Below are positions 7,527-13,513 of a DNA stretch of 13,513 nt, one piece after another (positions within the stretch are counted from its first letter, which is position 1; every line of letters starts with the position of its first letter). A program made the position numbers and the translations under genes. Source of the stretch: Spirochaetaceae bacterium (GTDB lineage Bacteria > Spirochaetota > Spirochaetia > Treponematales > Breznakiellaceae); NCBI GenBank assembly GCA_031267955.1, contig JAIRYB010000084.1, forward strand, positions 1-13,513, written 5' to 3'. The notes beneath the pieces are model-generated. The model made no database searches. It worked only from the letters and a program-made list of their open reading frames with translations, and was not told the DNA's origin.

Positions 7527-7985
7527 TTAATAATACTGGTCTTCGGGATATTCCGGTTCCGCCGGCTCGACTACAGCGCCTGAACCGCGCCGGATAAAAT
7601 AGTGTTCCCGCGCGTCATCAATATAAAAAATGTTTCTCTCCCCTTCATTAAAGTACCCCAGCTTCTCCATCACGTTGAAAAGCACATGAATACGGGCGCC
7701 GTCAGCTGTGTTGCGCTGGCTTATGACCGCGGAAACATGAAACTTTCCCAGCCGTACCCCCGGAGGGCTGGCGGTACTGTTATCGTCCCTTGAAATCGTT
7801 ACCAGATCGCCCTCGATGGCGACAGTGGTCGTGTAGGAAAGCCCGGCCTGGGGTTTGTAATCGAAAACGCCCCGGTATCCCTCTTCTACGGCCCCAAAAT
7901 CCAAGCCGCAACCGGCAAGAAAAAACGCGAGGATCAGCATTGTCCTGTTCATAATCTTATTCATAATAATCCAGCCGCGCGGCAA
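7527..7985 (-). CDS. Small unrecognised lipoprotein
   Basis: I do not recognise this protein (152 residues from TTG 7985). It has a lipoprotein signal ending in LAGC with lipidated Cys26, then a mature part of about 127 residues that looks beta-rich, with alternating polar and hydrophobic strands. It ends in an acidic, proline- and tyrosine-containing tail (EPAEPEYPEDQYY). The only good Shine-Dalgarno, GGAGGG (plus-strand 7994-7999), sits 8 nt from the TTG, so I take TTG. ATG 7964 would give a shorter signal peptide (Cys19) but has no clear ribosome site. It lies 22 bp behind pfk on the same strand, so the two are probably cotranscribed. An envelope lipoprotein is supported by the lipobox alone; no function is implied by linkage to pfk. 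Confidence 0.72.
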   Translation of the reverse strand: MPRGWIIMNKIMNRTMLILAFFLAGCGLDFGAVEEGYRGVFDYKPQAGLSYTTTVAIEGDLVTISRDDNSTASPPGVRLGKFHVSAVISQRNTADGARIHVLFNVMEKLGYFNEGERNIFYIDDAREHYFIRRGSGAVVEPAEPEYPEDQYY

Positions 7986-8007
7986 AAAAGCTGCCCTCCG
8001 GCGGCGC

Positions 8008-9102
8008 TCACTCGCCCATACAGGTTCCCACAGAAACCGCCGTGTCTATCATGTAGTGATCCCGGGGGACGATCTTTACCTTTCCCGCGGGAACGCCCAG
8101 ATCGACGGAACTGATGTCGTTTCCCGCAAGGGCGGCCATGCGGCAGTATTCCCCGCGGGCCAGCAGATCCGCCGCCGCCGTACCGAGACTCGTGGCCAAG
8201 ACCCGGTCCGAGGCGCTGGGTATGCCCCCCCGCTGCATATACCCCAGAACGGTGGCCCTGGTTACCATTCCGGTCTCCGCCTCGATCTCCCGGGCAACCC
8301 GGTAGCCGATTGAGGGGGCAACTGTTTCGTTCCGGTATTTTTTCCGGTCCTTCTTGTCCATCCTCGCCTCCGCCTTGGAAAGCGCCCCTTCCGCGACCAC
8401 CACAATGGAAAAAGTTTTCCCGCTTTTTACCCGGCTTACCAAATGTTCGCCGATGGCTTTTATGTCATAGGGAATTTCCGGTATAAGGATAACATCCCCG
8501 CCGCCCGCGACTCCGGCGTAGAGGGCGAGCCAGCCCGCCTTGTGGCCCATTAGTTCTACTACCATTACCCGGTTGTGGCTTTCGGCGGTGGAGTGAAGCC
8601 GGTCAATCGCGTCGGTGCCGATGCTGAGCGCGGAATGAAACCCAAAGGTACGATCCGTGCCGACAATATCGTTGTCGATAGTTTTGGGGAGCCCTATTAC
8701 GTTAAGGCCCTCCTGGGCCAAAAGATAACCGGTAGTATTGGTACCATTACCCCCCAGCACTACAAGGCAGTCCAGACTGAGCCTGCGGTAGGTTTCCTTG
8801 ATAGCCTTTACCTTGTCCCCGCTTATCTCGTCGTCCCCGGGCGCCGACTTGAAGGGCTTTTCCCTGCTTGCCCCCAGGATGGTCCCCCCGCGGGTGAGGA
8901 TTCCCTGAAAGTCCACAGGCTTTAACACTCTCACGGTCTCGTCGATAAGCCCCCGGTACCCGTTGGCAATGCCGATGGCCGTCATGCCGTAGCGGTCATG
9001 AGCGGCCCGGCAGACCCCCCGGATTGCGGCGTTAAGCCCCGGGCAGTCCCCTCCGGCAGTCAATATACCGAAAGTTTTGGTAACGCTTTTTCTAACTTCC
9101 AT
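8008..9102 (-). CDS. pfkA: 6-phosphofructokinase (PfkA family)
   Basis: This glycolytic enzyme phosphorylates fructose 6-phosphate in the cytoplasm. At 364 residues it is somewhat longer than the roughly 320-residue E. coli PfkA. Motifs in order: AGGDCPGLNA 16-25, GGNGT 117-121, PKTIDNDI 139-146 with the presumed catalytic base Asp143, MGHKAGW 185-191, Glu238 in AEG, and LGYMQRGG 286-293 with Arg291. The donor-site residue equal to E. coli Gly104 is Gly120, which favours ATP. However, the residue equal to Gly124 is Lys140, as in PPi-type and long mixed-type enzymes, and the Mg-binding Asp103 position is Asn119. The donor is therefore not certain. The start ATG is preceded by GGGGG at 4 nt. 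A promoter lies about 80 bp upstream, and the small lipoprotein gene follows. Confidence 0.93.
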   Translation of the reverse strand: MEVRKSVTKTFGILTAGGDCPGLNAAIRGVCRAAHDRYGMTAIGIANGYRGLIDETVRVLKPVDFQGILTRGGTILGASREKPFKSAPGDDEISGDKVKAIKETYRRLSLDCLVVLGGNGTNTTGYLLAQEGLNVIGLPKTIDNDIVGTDRTFGFHSALSIGTDAIDRLHSTAESHNRVMVVELMGHKAGWLALYAGVAGGGDVILIPEIPYDIKAIGEHLVSRVKSGKTFSIVVVAEGALSKAEARMDKKDRKKYRNETVAPSIGYRVAREIEAETGMVTRATVLGYMQRGGIPSASDRVLATSLGTAAADLLARGEYCRMAALAGNDISSVDLGVPAGKVKIVPRDHYMIDTAVSVGTCMGE

Positions 9103-9182
9103 AATGCCCCCAATCCACGCGGCCGCCCGCTTTTCCGGTCTGTTTCCCCTGGCCGTAATAGCCGGGCTTTCCTTTTACCGGA

Positions 9183-9211
9183 ACTATACAGATAAATCCG
9201 GGAATTTGCAA
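9183..9211 (-). promoter_or_regulatory. Promoter for pfk and the downstream lipoprotein gene
   Basis: On the minus strand TTGCAA (9206-9211) and TATAGT (9183-9188) are separated by exactly 17 bp. The -10 box matches consensus at 5 of 6 positions and the -35 box at 4 of 6. Transcription would start near 9176, giving a leader of about 75 nt before the pfk ATG at 9102. The 252-bp gap 9103-9354 otherwise shows no convincing small gene or riboswitch. It contains a short hairpin GAACC/GGTTC near 9269-9286 without a T tract. Confidence 0.6.
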
Positions 9212-9354
9212 GAAAGAGACAGGACCGGTACGCGGCAGGATCCAAATTTCGCCCTAATGCTCTCCCGCGAACCGGCAAGCGGGTTCTTGGCTATTACACC
9301 CGCAATTCCAATGAACATTACCGAAAAGGCGGCGCGGGCACAGAATATCTATTT

Positions 9355-10260
9355 TTACCCGGCCTTTGCCGCGCGGGCTATCATCACGTCGCCGAAGCCG
9401 AAACATTTGGCCGCCCTGTCCGCGATTTTTTTAAGCGGCGGGGGCGCAATGCCCGCGGCCAGGCCTCCCCAGGTAACAAGGCTTTCGAGGCGGAAACCGT
9501 TCCGGGCGAGCAGCGCCGGCAGCGTTTTTACCGAAAAGAGGTAAAGGTGATCGAATATGGCGCTCCGCCATTTCCCCCTGAAAAGCCGGGACTGGAACCC
9601 CGCGATATTCGGCGTAGTGACAAAAAACCGGCCGTTTTCCTTAAGGATGCGGCGCGCCTCCTGTACCAGAATTTCGGGGCGGTTAAGATGCTCAATAAGA
9701 TGGGAGGCAAGGACCGCGTCAAAACTTTCGCCGGGAAAATGATTTGCCTCAAGGGGTTCCGTGCTGATTTCCAGCTTCCTTTCCCGGCGCGCGTATTCGG
9801 CCTGGGGCGCGGAAATTTCCACACCGAAAGCCCGCCAGCCCCGGCCCTTCAGCCTTGCCAAAAGCGCGCCTGTCGCGCAGCCTATGTCCAGAACCGAGGG
9901 GCCCGTTTCTTTCCCCGGCCCCTGTTCCTGCCGGCCCTGCCCCGGCGGCCCCCGCTTCAGCAGTTCCTGTTCCAGGCCGTAAAACCCCGCGTCCCGCAGG
10001 GCAAGCTCCTGGAGCCGCAAATAGGCCGCCTCGTTCGCAAGTTCATAGGCAAGGTAGTCTTCGCCGTAGGCTTCCCCGTAACGGCGGCGCACTTCTTCCG
10101 CCTCGGGCTGGGGGTTGATCTGCACAAGGCCGCAGGAAAGGCATTTTACATAGGAAAAACCCCCGCAGAAAAGACAGGGCCTGAAACGGCCGCCCCCGCA
10201 GAGGGCGCAGGGAATACAATTGGCCCGCTGCGGCGCCACCGGGGTGGACCAGGTTTTCAT
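9355..10260 (-). CDS. Class I SAM-dependent methyltransferase with cysteine-rich N-terminus
   Basis: This 301-residue protein has two parts. Residues 15-43 hold seven cysteines (15, 18, 21, 29, 32, 40, 43) in CxxC pairs, ending in CLSCGLVQINPQP, which looks like a zinc-binding ribbon. The second part is a class I methyltransferase fold: motif I LDIGCATGALL at 124-134, acidic Glu148 for the SAM ribose, SFDAVLASHLIEHL at 179-192 and a later FFVTTPN strand. Proteins of this build occur among sugar- and lipid-modifying methyltransferases, but the acceptor cannot be named. The start ATG overlaps the stop of the exported LytM-like gene as ATGA, so translation is coupled. It is the last gene of a three-gene minus-strand operon, and no clear intrinsic terminator follows it. 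Confidence 0.88.
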   Translation of the reverse strand: MKTWSTPVAPQRANCIPCALCGGGRFRPCLFCGGFSYVKCLSCGLVQINPQPEAEEVRRRYGEAYGEDYLAYELANEAAYLRLQELALRDAGFYGLEQELLKRGPPGQGRQEQGPGKETGPSVLDIGCATGALLARLKGRGWRAFGVEISAPQAEYARRERKLEISTEPLEANHFPGESFDAVLASHLIEHLNRPEILVQEARRILKENGRFFVTTPNIAGFQSRLFRGKWRSAIFDHLYLFSVKTLPALLARNGFRLESLVTWGGLAAGIAPPPLKKIADRAAKCFGFGDVMIARAAKAG

Positions 10261-11186
10261 TCCACCTGGAGACGGAACACGGCATTCCGGGTATTGCCGC
10301 TTATGTCCTGGGCAATAATTTCTATTACCGCCTGGCCCCGGGTAAGGACGAGTTCCCCAATCTCGTACGAGGGGGCGGGCGTGTATATCTGGTTTACCGG
10401 CACCAGGCCGTTCCGGTACGCCATAAGCACCCCGTCCCGGGAGGAAAAAGCCTCGAACGAAAGGGCGCCGGTTTCTATGCCGTTCACGGAACAGAGAATC
10501 CGGTAAGGGGCCAGCGTCGCCGGCATTCTTGCGTTAAGGGAGTCGACCGCGTTTACCAATACCGTGTAGCGCCCCTGCCTCAGGCTCCGCGCCTGTGCCG
10601 GGTTGACGATCTGGCCTTCGCCGCCCCTCAGTTCCACCGCGAGGATCTGCGGCGGGGCAGTATCTTCCGGGGGGGCAATGATCATCGCGGGGTTGATCCA
10701 GCGCCGTTCTTTCCGGTCAAAAAATGTAAAATAAAAACCGTTTTCCCCGGCCATGCCGGATTTCCCCGCCCGCGCGATAAAGCGGCCGCGGCTGACATTC
10801 TCCAGTACCGGAAGCGCTTCCGTTTCATCAAGGCGGCTGTAGATGCTGATAAGCCCGTCCCCGTGATCAAGGGCGATCCAGGTTCCAAGCGGAGAGGGAA
10901 GCGCGGACGCGCTGTCCTCCAAATCGTGGACAAACAGAATATCCGCGTCTTCCGCGGCCCGTACCGGCCCCTCGGTTTCAAAGATCGTACCAAGAACAGG
11001 CTTGGCTTCCCGGTTCCAGCCGAAGTTGTTTGCCATGACGCCCTCCTCCGCAGGCCAGTCCATGGCGCGGGCGACGGGGGGCAGCAGTAACCCTGCCAGC
11101 ACAAACAGTAATCCCAGCCCGCCAAAGAACCCGCCCGGGCTTCTACCGGCAGGGGCGGGCCGCCCTCTTACATTCAAACGCGGCAT
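10257..11186 (-). CDS. Exported LytM/M23-fold protein lacking the catalytic residues
   Basis: This protein of 309 residues has a signal peptide: basic n-region, hydrophobic 20-37 and an AxA-type site ARA before residue 42. It is probably periplasmic. Residues 50-170 follow the layout of an M23/LytM domain: NNFGWN start, GTWIALDHGDGLISIYSRL at 101-119, then GKSGMAGENGFYF at 141-153. The catalytic positions are gone. The HxGxD metal site reads FETEG, the YxHL histidine is Arg118, and the final HxH is replaced by aromatic residues near 151-153. The C-terminal 180-309 looks like a beta-sandwich. Dead LytM proteins such as EnvC and NlpD act as activators of amidases, so a non-enzymatic envelope role is plausible. 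The start is fixed by AGGAGGT (plus-strand 11191-11197). It lies 2 bp after the propeller gene and overlaps the methyltransferase gene. Confidence 0.8.
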   Translation of the reverse strand: MPRLNVRGRPAPAGRSPGGFFGGLGLLFVLAGLLLPPVARAMDWPAEEGVMANNFGWNREAKPVLGTIFETEGPVRAAEDADILFVHDLEDSASALPSPLGTWIALDHGDGLISIYSRLDETEALPVLENVSRGRFIARAGKSGMAGENGFYFTFFDRKERRWINPAMIIAPPEDTAPPQILAVELRGGEGQIVNPAQARSLRQGRYTVLVNAVDSLNARMPATLAPYRILCSVNGIETGALSFEAFSSRDGVLMAYRNGLVPVNQIYTPAPSYEIGELVLTRGQAVIEIIAQDISGNTRNAVFRLQVE

Positions 11187-11188
11187 AG

Positions 11189-12295
11189 CTACCTCCTCTC
11201 CAGCTTAAACGAAGCAAGCATACCCCCGCCGCCCACGTAAAGCTGGTCTCCCTTTCTGCGCAGAAAAGCCGTTTCGCTTCTAAAGGGGGCCTCTATAATA
11301 ATTTCCCCGGGAAGGCGTATACCCACAAGCTTTTTCCGGCTTTCCGACTGGCTCACGATTACAAAGAGCAGTTCATCCTCCCCGCTGCCGTCAATGCCGT
11401 TCACCCTGCCCTCAAGTTCAATCTTTATATTGGATCGGCTGCCGATATCGTACACCGCAAGGCCGCCTTCCCGTTCAAAAACCACCCTCCGGTCCTGATC
11501 GATAAACGCCAGATGCACCGCCCGCCTGAATCCGCCGGAAATAAATTCATGGTAGCTTACCTTGTAAGAATCGCCCAATTTCTCAAGAAACAGAAACCTC
11601 TGATCGTCGTACCCGGATATGATTGCGAGCTTAGTCCCGTCACGGGAGATGCGGCAGGCGTAGATCGCGGAAAGCCGGGACCCCCCCGGTTCGAAGAAAA
11701 AGACGCGCCTGCCCTCCTGGTCGAGCAGCTCTACCGTCCCGTCCAAAAGCCCCGCAAGCACAAAACCGGACGCGGCGTCAATATCCGTAATCGGGGCGGC
11801 GAAATTGTATGCCCAAAGGGATTCCCCGGAAACGCCAAGCGCCTCCAGGGAATTCTGCTCGGCGCTGATCATAAAAAACCGCCCGTCCAAAAACAGCGGA
11901 TAGCCCCGGCTCCCCGCGACAAGGGCCGCCTGCTCGTCCCGGGGGCCCCGGATGTCAATTTCCCCGGGAACCGCCTCGTATTCGGCCCAGTAATCCTCAG
12001 AAATAGAAAGCGCGGCCTTTCTTTCCCGGTTTATCGAAAACCTGCCGTAAGCATCGACATAGCCGAAGCGGTTCCCCAGCCTAAAGGGAAGCAGCGCCCC
12101 GTTTTCCCCGGCCGCCCCTTCCCCATCCGGCGGAGAAGTGCCGTCAAGGTAAATGGGGTAACCGGACTCCGTGGAACTGAGCCATTGGGGAAGAAGAACC
12201 GTTTCTACCGGAACCGGCCGTGCCGTAAGGAAAAAATAAGAGACAAAGATCACCACGCCGATCAGCACCCGGTAACCATACTTGCTTTTTTCCAT
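11189..12295 (-). CDS. Membrane-anchored beta-propeller-like protein of unknown function
   Basis: This protein has 368 residues from ATG 12295. A short basic n-region (MEKSKYGYR) leads into one hydrophobic helix at about 9-24, a signal anchor or uncleaved signal. The rest is mostly beta strand with repeats of propeller type: about 169-201 (ITDIDAASGFVLAGLLDGTV), 211-248 (with ISRDGTKLAIIS), 257-288 (VHLAFIDQDRRVVF) and the C-terminal LYVGGGGMLASFKL. These resemble WD40/PQQ-like blades, though no canonical WD dipeptides are present. ATG 12295 is preferred over in-frame ATG 12328 and TTG 12352 because the candidate -10 box covers 12328 and a run of eight G precedes 12295. It is the first gene of the operon with the LytM-like protein and methyltransferase. 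A sensor or scaffold outside the membrane is possible but unproven. Confidence 0.75.
   Translation of the reverse strand: MEKSKYGYRVLIGVVIFVSYFFLTARPVPVETVLLPQWLSSTESGYPIYLDGTSPPDGEGAAGENGALLPFRLGNRFGYVDAYGRFSINRERKAALSISEDYWAEYEAVPGEIDIRGPRDEQAALVAGSRGYPLFLDGRFFMISAEQNSLEALGVSGESLWAYNFAAPITDIDAASGFVLAGLLDGTVELLDQEGRRVFFFEPGGSRLSAIYACRISRDGTKLAIISGYDDQRFLFLEKLGDSYKVSYHEFISGGFRRAVHLAFIDQDRRVVFEREGGLAVYDIGSRSNIKIELEGRVNGIDGSGEDELLFVIVSQSESRKKLVGIRLPGEIIIEAPFRSETAFLRRKGDQLYVGGGGMLASFKLERR
11191..11197 (-). promoter_or_regulatory. Strong Shine-Dalgarno of the LytM-like gene, inside the end of the upstream gene
   Basis: The minus strand reads AGGAGGT here, 4 nt before the ATG at 11186. It overlaps the last base of the upstream stop codon triplet (11189-11191). 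A near-perfect ribosome site plus a 2-bp intergenic gap implies independent, efficient translation of the exported protein within the operon. Confidence 0.7.
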
Positions 12296-12323
12296 TACCC
12301 CCCCTGGGCCCGTAATTTCTCCA

Positions 12324-12352
12324 ATCATAACCGGATCACCCTTCAAATTCAA
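12324..12352 (-). promoter_or_regulatory. Promoter for the propeller/LytM/methyltransferase operon
   Basis: Minus strand TTGAAT (12347-12352) and TATGAT (12324-12329) are spaced by 17 bp, with 4/6 and 5/6 consensus matches. The predicted start near 12317 leaves about 20 nt before ATG 12295, including the G-rich ribosome site. Its -35 box touches that of the divergent cdd promoter. Confidence 0.5.
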
Positions 12353-12370
12353 GCGCGTCCGGGCTATAGT
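12342..12370 (+). promoter_or_regulatory. Promoter for cdd, placed so that the transcript would be leaderless
   Basis: TTCAAA (12342-12347) and TATAGT (12365-12370) are 17 bp apart, matching consensus at 4/6 and 5/6. The last -10 base is 7 nt from the A of the cdd ATG at 12378, so transcription should begin at or next to the start codon. No Shine-Dalgarno is present between them. Confidence 0.55.
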
Positions 12371-12377
12371 ACAATTT

Positions 12378-12779
12378 ATGGATTTGGAAACTCTCTACAA
12401 AGAAGCCGCCAGGGCCGCGCAGTCCGCGTACGCGCCCTATTCCCGTTTCCGGGTAGGGGCCGCCCTGCTCGCGGAAGACGGCTCCCTGCACACGGGCGCC
12501 AATGTTGAAAACAGGTCCTACGGCCTTACCGTCTGCGCCGAACGGAGCGCGGTATTTTCCGCGGTAAGCAAGGGCAAGCGCCGCTTTACCGCCCTGGCAA
12601 TCGCCGCCCTGGATTCGGATTACCCTGTCGGGCCCTGCGGCGCCTGCCGCCAGGTCCTGAGCGAATTCATGGACAAAGACGCGCCGGTCTATTTCGGCGG
12701 CAAGGACGGCCGGCGGGAAAGCGCCTCTATCGGCGAGCTTCTGCCCTTCGATTCGCTTTACGACCTGGCCGCGCGTTAA
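12378..12779 (+). CDS. cdd: Cytidine deaminase
   Basis: This pyrimidine salvage enzyme deaminates cytidine and deoxycytidine to uridine and deoxyuridine. At 133 residues it is the short, homotetrameric zinc type. Motifs: YAPYSRFRVGAAL at 18-30, substrate-contacting NVEN at 42-45, CAERSA at 53-58 with zinc ligand Cys53 and catalytic Glu55, and PCGACRQ at 86-92 with zinc ligands Cys87 and Cys90. All catalytic residues are present. I start at ATG 12378 because homologues begin about here and a -10 box directly precedes it. An in-frame upstream start at 12282 would add 32 residues translated from promoter DNA. There is no ribosome site, consistent with a leaderless mRNA. The stop overlaps the convergent permease stop within TTAA. 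Confidence 0.95.
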   Translation: MDLETLYKEAARAAQSAYAPYSRFRVGAALLAEDGSLHTGANVENRSYGLTVCAERSAVFSAVSKGKRRFTALAIAALDSDYPVGPCGACRQVLSEFMDKDAPVYFGGKDGRRESASIGELLPFDSLYDLAAR

Positions 12780-13513
12780 AGCCTAAACACATAATCTATT
12801 GCCAGCCCGGTCAGCAGGGCGGAGAGGATAACAAACAAAAAATACAAGATGTAGTTTTTTACGCCCAGGACAATCTTGAGCGCCCCCAGATTGGTGATCT
12901 TTGTAGCGGGGCCGGTTATCATAAACGCGGCGGCCGAACCCATGCTCATACCGCTGTTGAGCCACGCCATAAGCAGGGGGATAGTGCCGCCGCCGCACAC
13001 ATAGAGCGGCACGCCGACAGTCGCCGCCATCAACACCCCGAACCCGTTCAGGCTGCCGCCGCGCCCGCCGAAAAGCGCCGCCGCGGTCTCCGCCGGGACA
13101 TAGCGCTGGAAAAGCGCGGAAAGGGCCACCCCGATAAGGAAATAGAGGCCCGTAGCCCTAATGTTCCGCAGCAGGTTTTTCAGAAAACGCAGGGCCGGAT
13201 TCGGGTCCGTATCACGGCTTGACCGCTGTACAAACCCCGAAAAATTCAAAAAATTCCTGTTCTTAAAGAAGATACGTACCAGAAGGCCCGCCGCCGCGCC
13301 GCATAAAAAGCAGCCCGCAAAACGGATTACCAGGGCCGCAGGCCCCAGGGCGGCGCTGTAAAAGAGGAGCTGCGGGTTAAGCAGGATGGAACTCATCATA
13401 AAGGCGGCAATCCAGTCCTCCTCCATGCCCTTTTCCGCGAAAGACGCGGCAATAGGGATAGTCCCGTACATGCAGAGGGGCGAGGCGATCCCCAAAAACG
13501 ACGCGGGAATCAC
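12776..13513 (-). CDS. DUF318/ArsP-type permease (partial, 5' end outside window)
   Basis: The C-terminal 245 residues of an integral membrane protein are visible; the true start lies beyond the right edge, and the terminal GTG is probably an internal Val. Two related motifs mark the halves: GIASPLCMYGTIPI near 8-21 and GVPLYVCGGGTIPLL near 167-181, the inverted-repeat pattern of the PF03773 permease family. About seven hydrophobic segments are separated by a basic cytoplasmic loop at about 82-118. Some family members export organoarsenicals (ArsP), but most are uncharacterised. No arsenic gene or thioredoxin-like partner is visible here, so the substrate is left open. The TAA stop shares the TTAA tetranucleotide with the cdd stop on the opposite strand. 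Confidence 0.85.
   Translation of the reverse strand: MIPASFLGIASPLCMYGTIPIAASFAEKGMEEDWIAAFMMSSILLNPQLLFYSAALGPAALVIRFAGCFLCGAAAGLLVRIFFKNRNFLNFSGFVQRSSRDTDPNPALRFLKNLLRNIRATGLYFLIGVALSALFQRYVPAETAAALFGGRGGSLNGFGVLMAATVGVPLYVCGGGTIPLLMAWLNSGMSMGSAAAFMITGPATKITNLGALKIVLGVKNYILYFLFVILSALLTGLAIDYVFRL

Noticed and set aside
7974..7983. GCCGCGCGGC palindrome next to an A/T run as an intrinsic terminator between pfk and the lipoprotein
   Set aside because: On the transcribed minus strand the T run precedes the palindrome, which is the wrong order for a terminator. The T run also forms part of the spacer before the TTG start.
9547..10506. 319-codon + strand frame across the methyltransferase and LytM-like genes
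   Set aside because: It crosses the boundary of two translationally coupled minus-strand genes with clear motifs. Its own translation lacks any family signature.
12282..12377. Upstream in-frame start for cytidine deaminase
   Set aside because: It would make promoter DNA coding and add 32 residues not expected in the family, whose conserved part begins near ATG 12378.
11513..12508. 331-codon + strand frame ending inside cdd
   Set aside because: It is antisense to the propeller gene, runs through the divergent promoter region and then overlaps the true cdd frame out of phase.
1..13513. CRISPR arrays, tRNA/rRNA genes, insertion sequences or prophage genes
   Set aside because: I saw no regularly spaced repeats, no cloverleaf with a CCA end, and no transposase or integrase motifs on either strand.

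Overview
The window is a gene-dense, GC-rich stretch of bacterial chromosome with no phage, transposon, CRISPR or RNA gene that I can see. Three proteins carry lipobox signal peptides and one carries a cleavable signal peptide, which fits a diderm cell that uses many lipoproteins. The content (duplicated peptide-binding lipoproteins, a phosphofructokinase, a LytM-like exported protein, membrane-anchored propeller protein) looks most like a spirochaete of the Treponema group. This is an inference from gene flavour, not from a marker gene, and I hold it loosely.

Region 1 (1-5583, + strand) is a complete peptide-type ABC importer operon: a binding lipoprotein, two permeases and two ATPases, joined by 1-bp and 4-bp stop/start overlaps. 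Region 2 (5584-7400) has a GC-rich palindrome cluster, a consensus-like promoter and a second full-length binding lipoprotein. That protein is a clear paralogue of the first and shares 18-base identical stretches with it. One transporter core is therefore flanked by two receptors, the second with its own promoter.

Region 3 (7401-9354) holds a nested 15-bp hairpin and then a minus-strand pair: 6-phosphofructokinase followed by a small unrecognised lipoprotein, with a good promoter upstream of pfk. Region 4 (9355-12352, - strand) is a three-gene operon: a membrane-anchored beta-propeller-like protein, an exported LytM/M23-fold protein that has lost its catalytic residues, and a cysteine-rich SAM methyltransferase. 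It looks like an envelope-related unit, but its role is unknown.

Region 5 (12300-13513) contains cytidine deaminase on the + strand, apparently transcribed without a leader from a promoter back-to-back with that of region 4. It ends in a 4-bp tail-to-tail overlap with a DUF318/ArsP-type permease that runs off the right edge. Most of the window is ordinary accessory or housekeeping content. The most interesting points are the leaderless cdd with its shared divergent promoter, the catalytically dead LytM operon, and the two-receptor arrangement of the importer.
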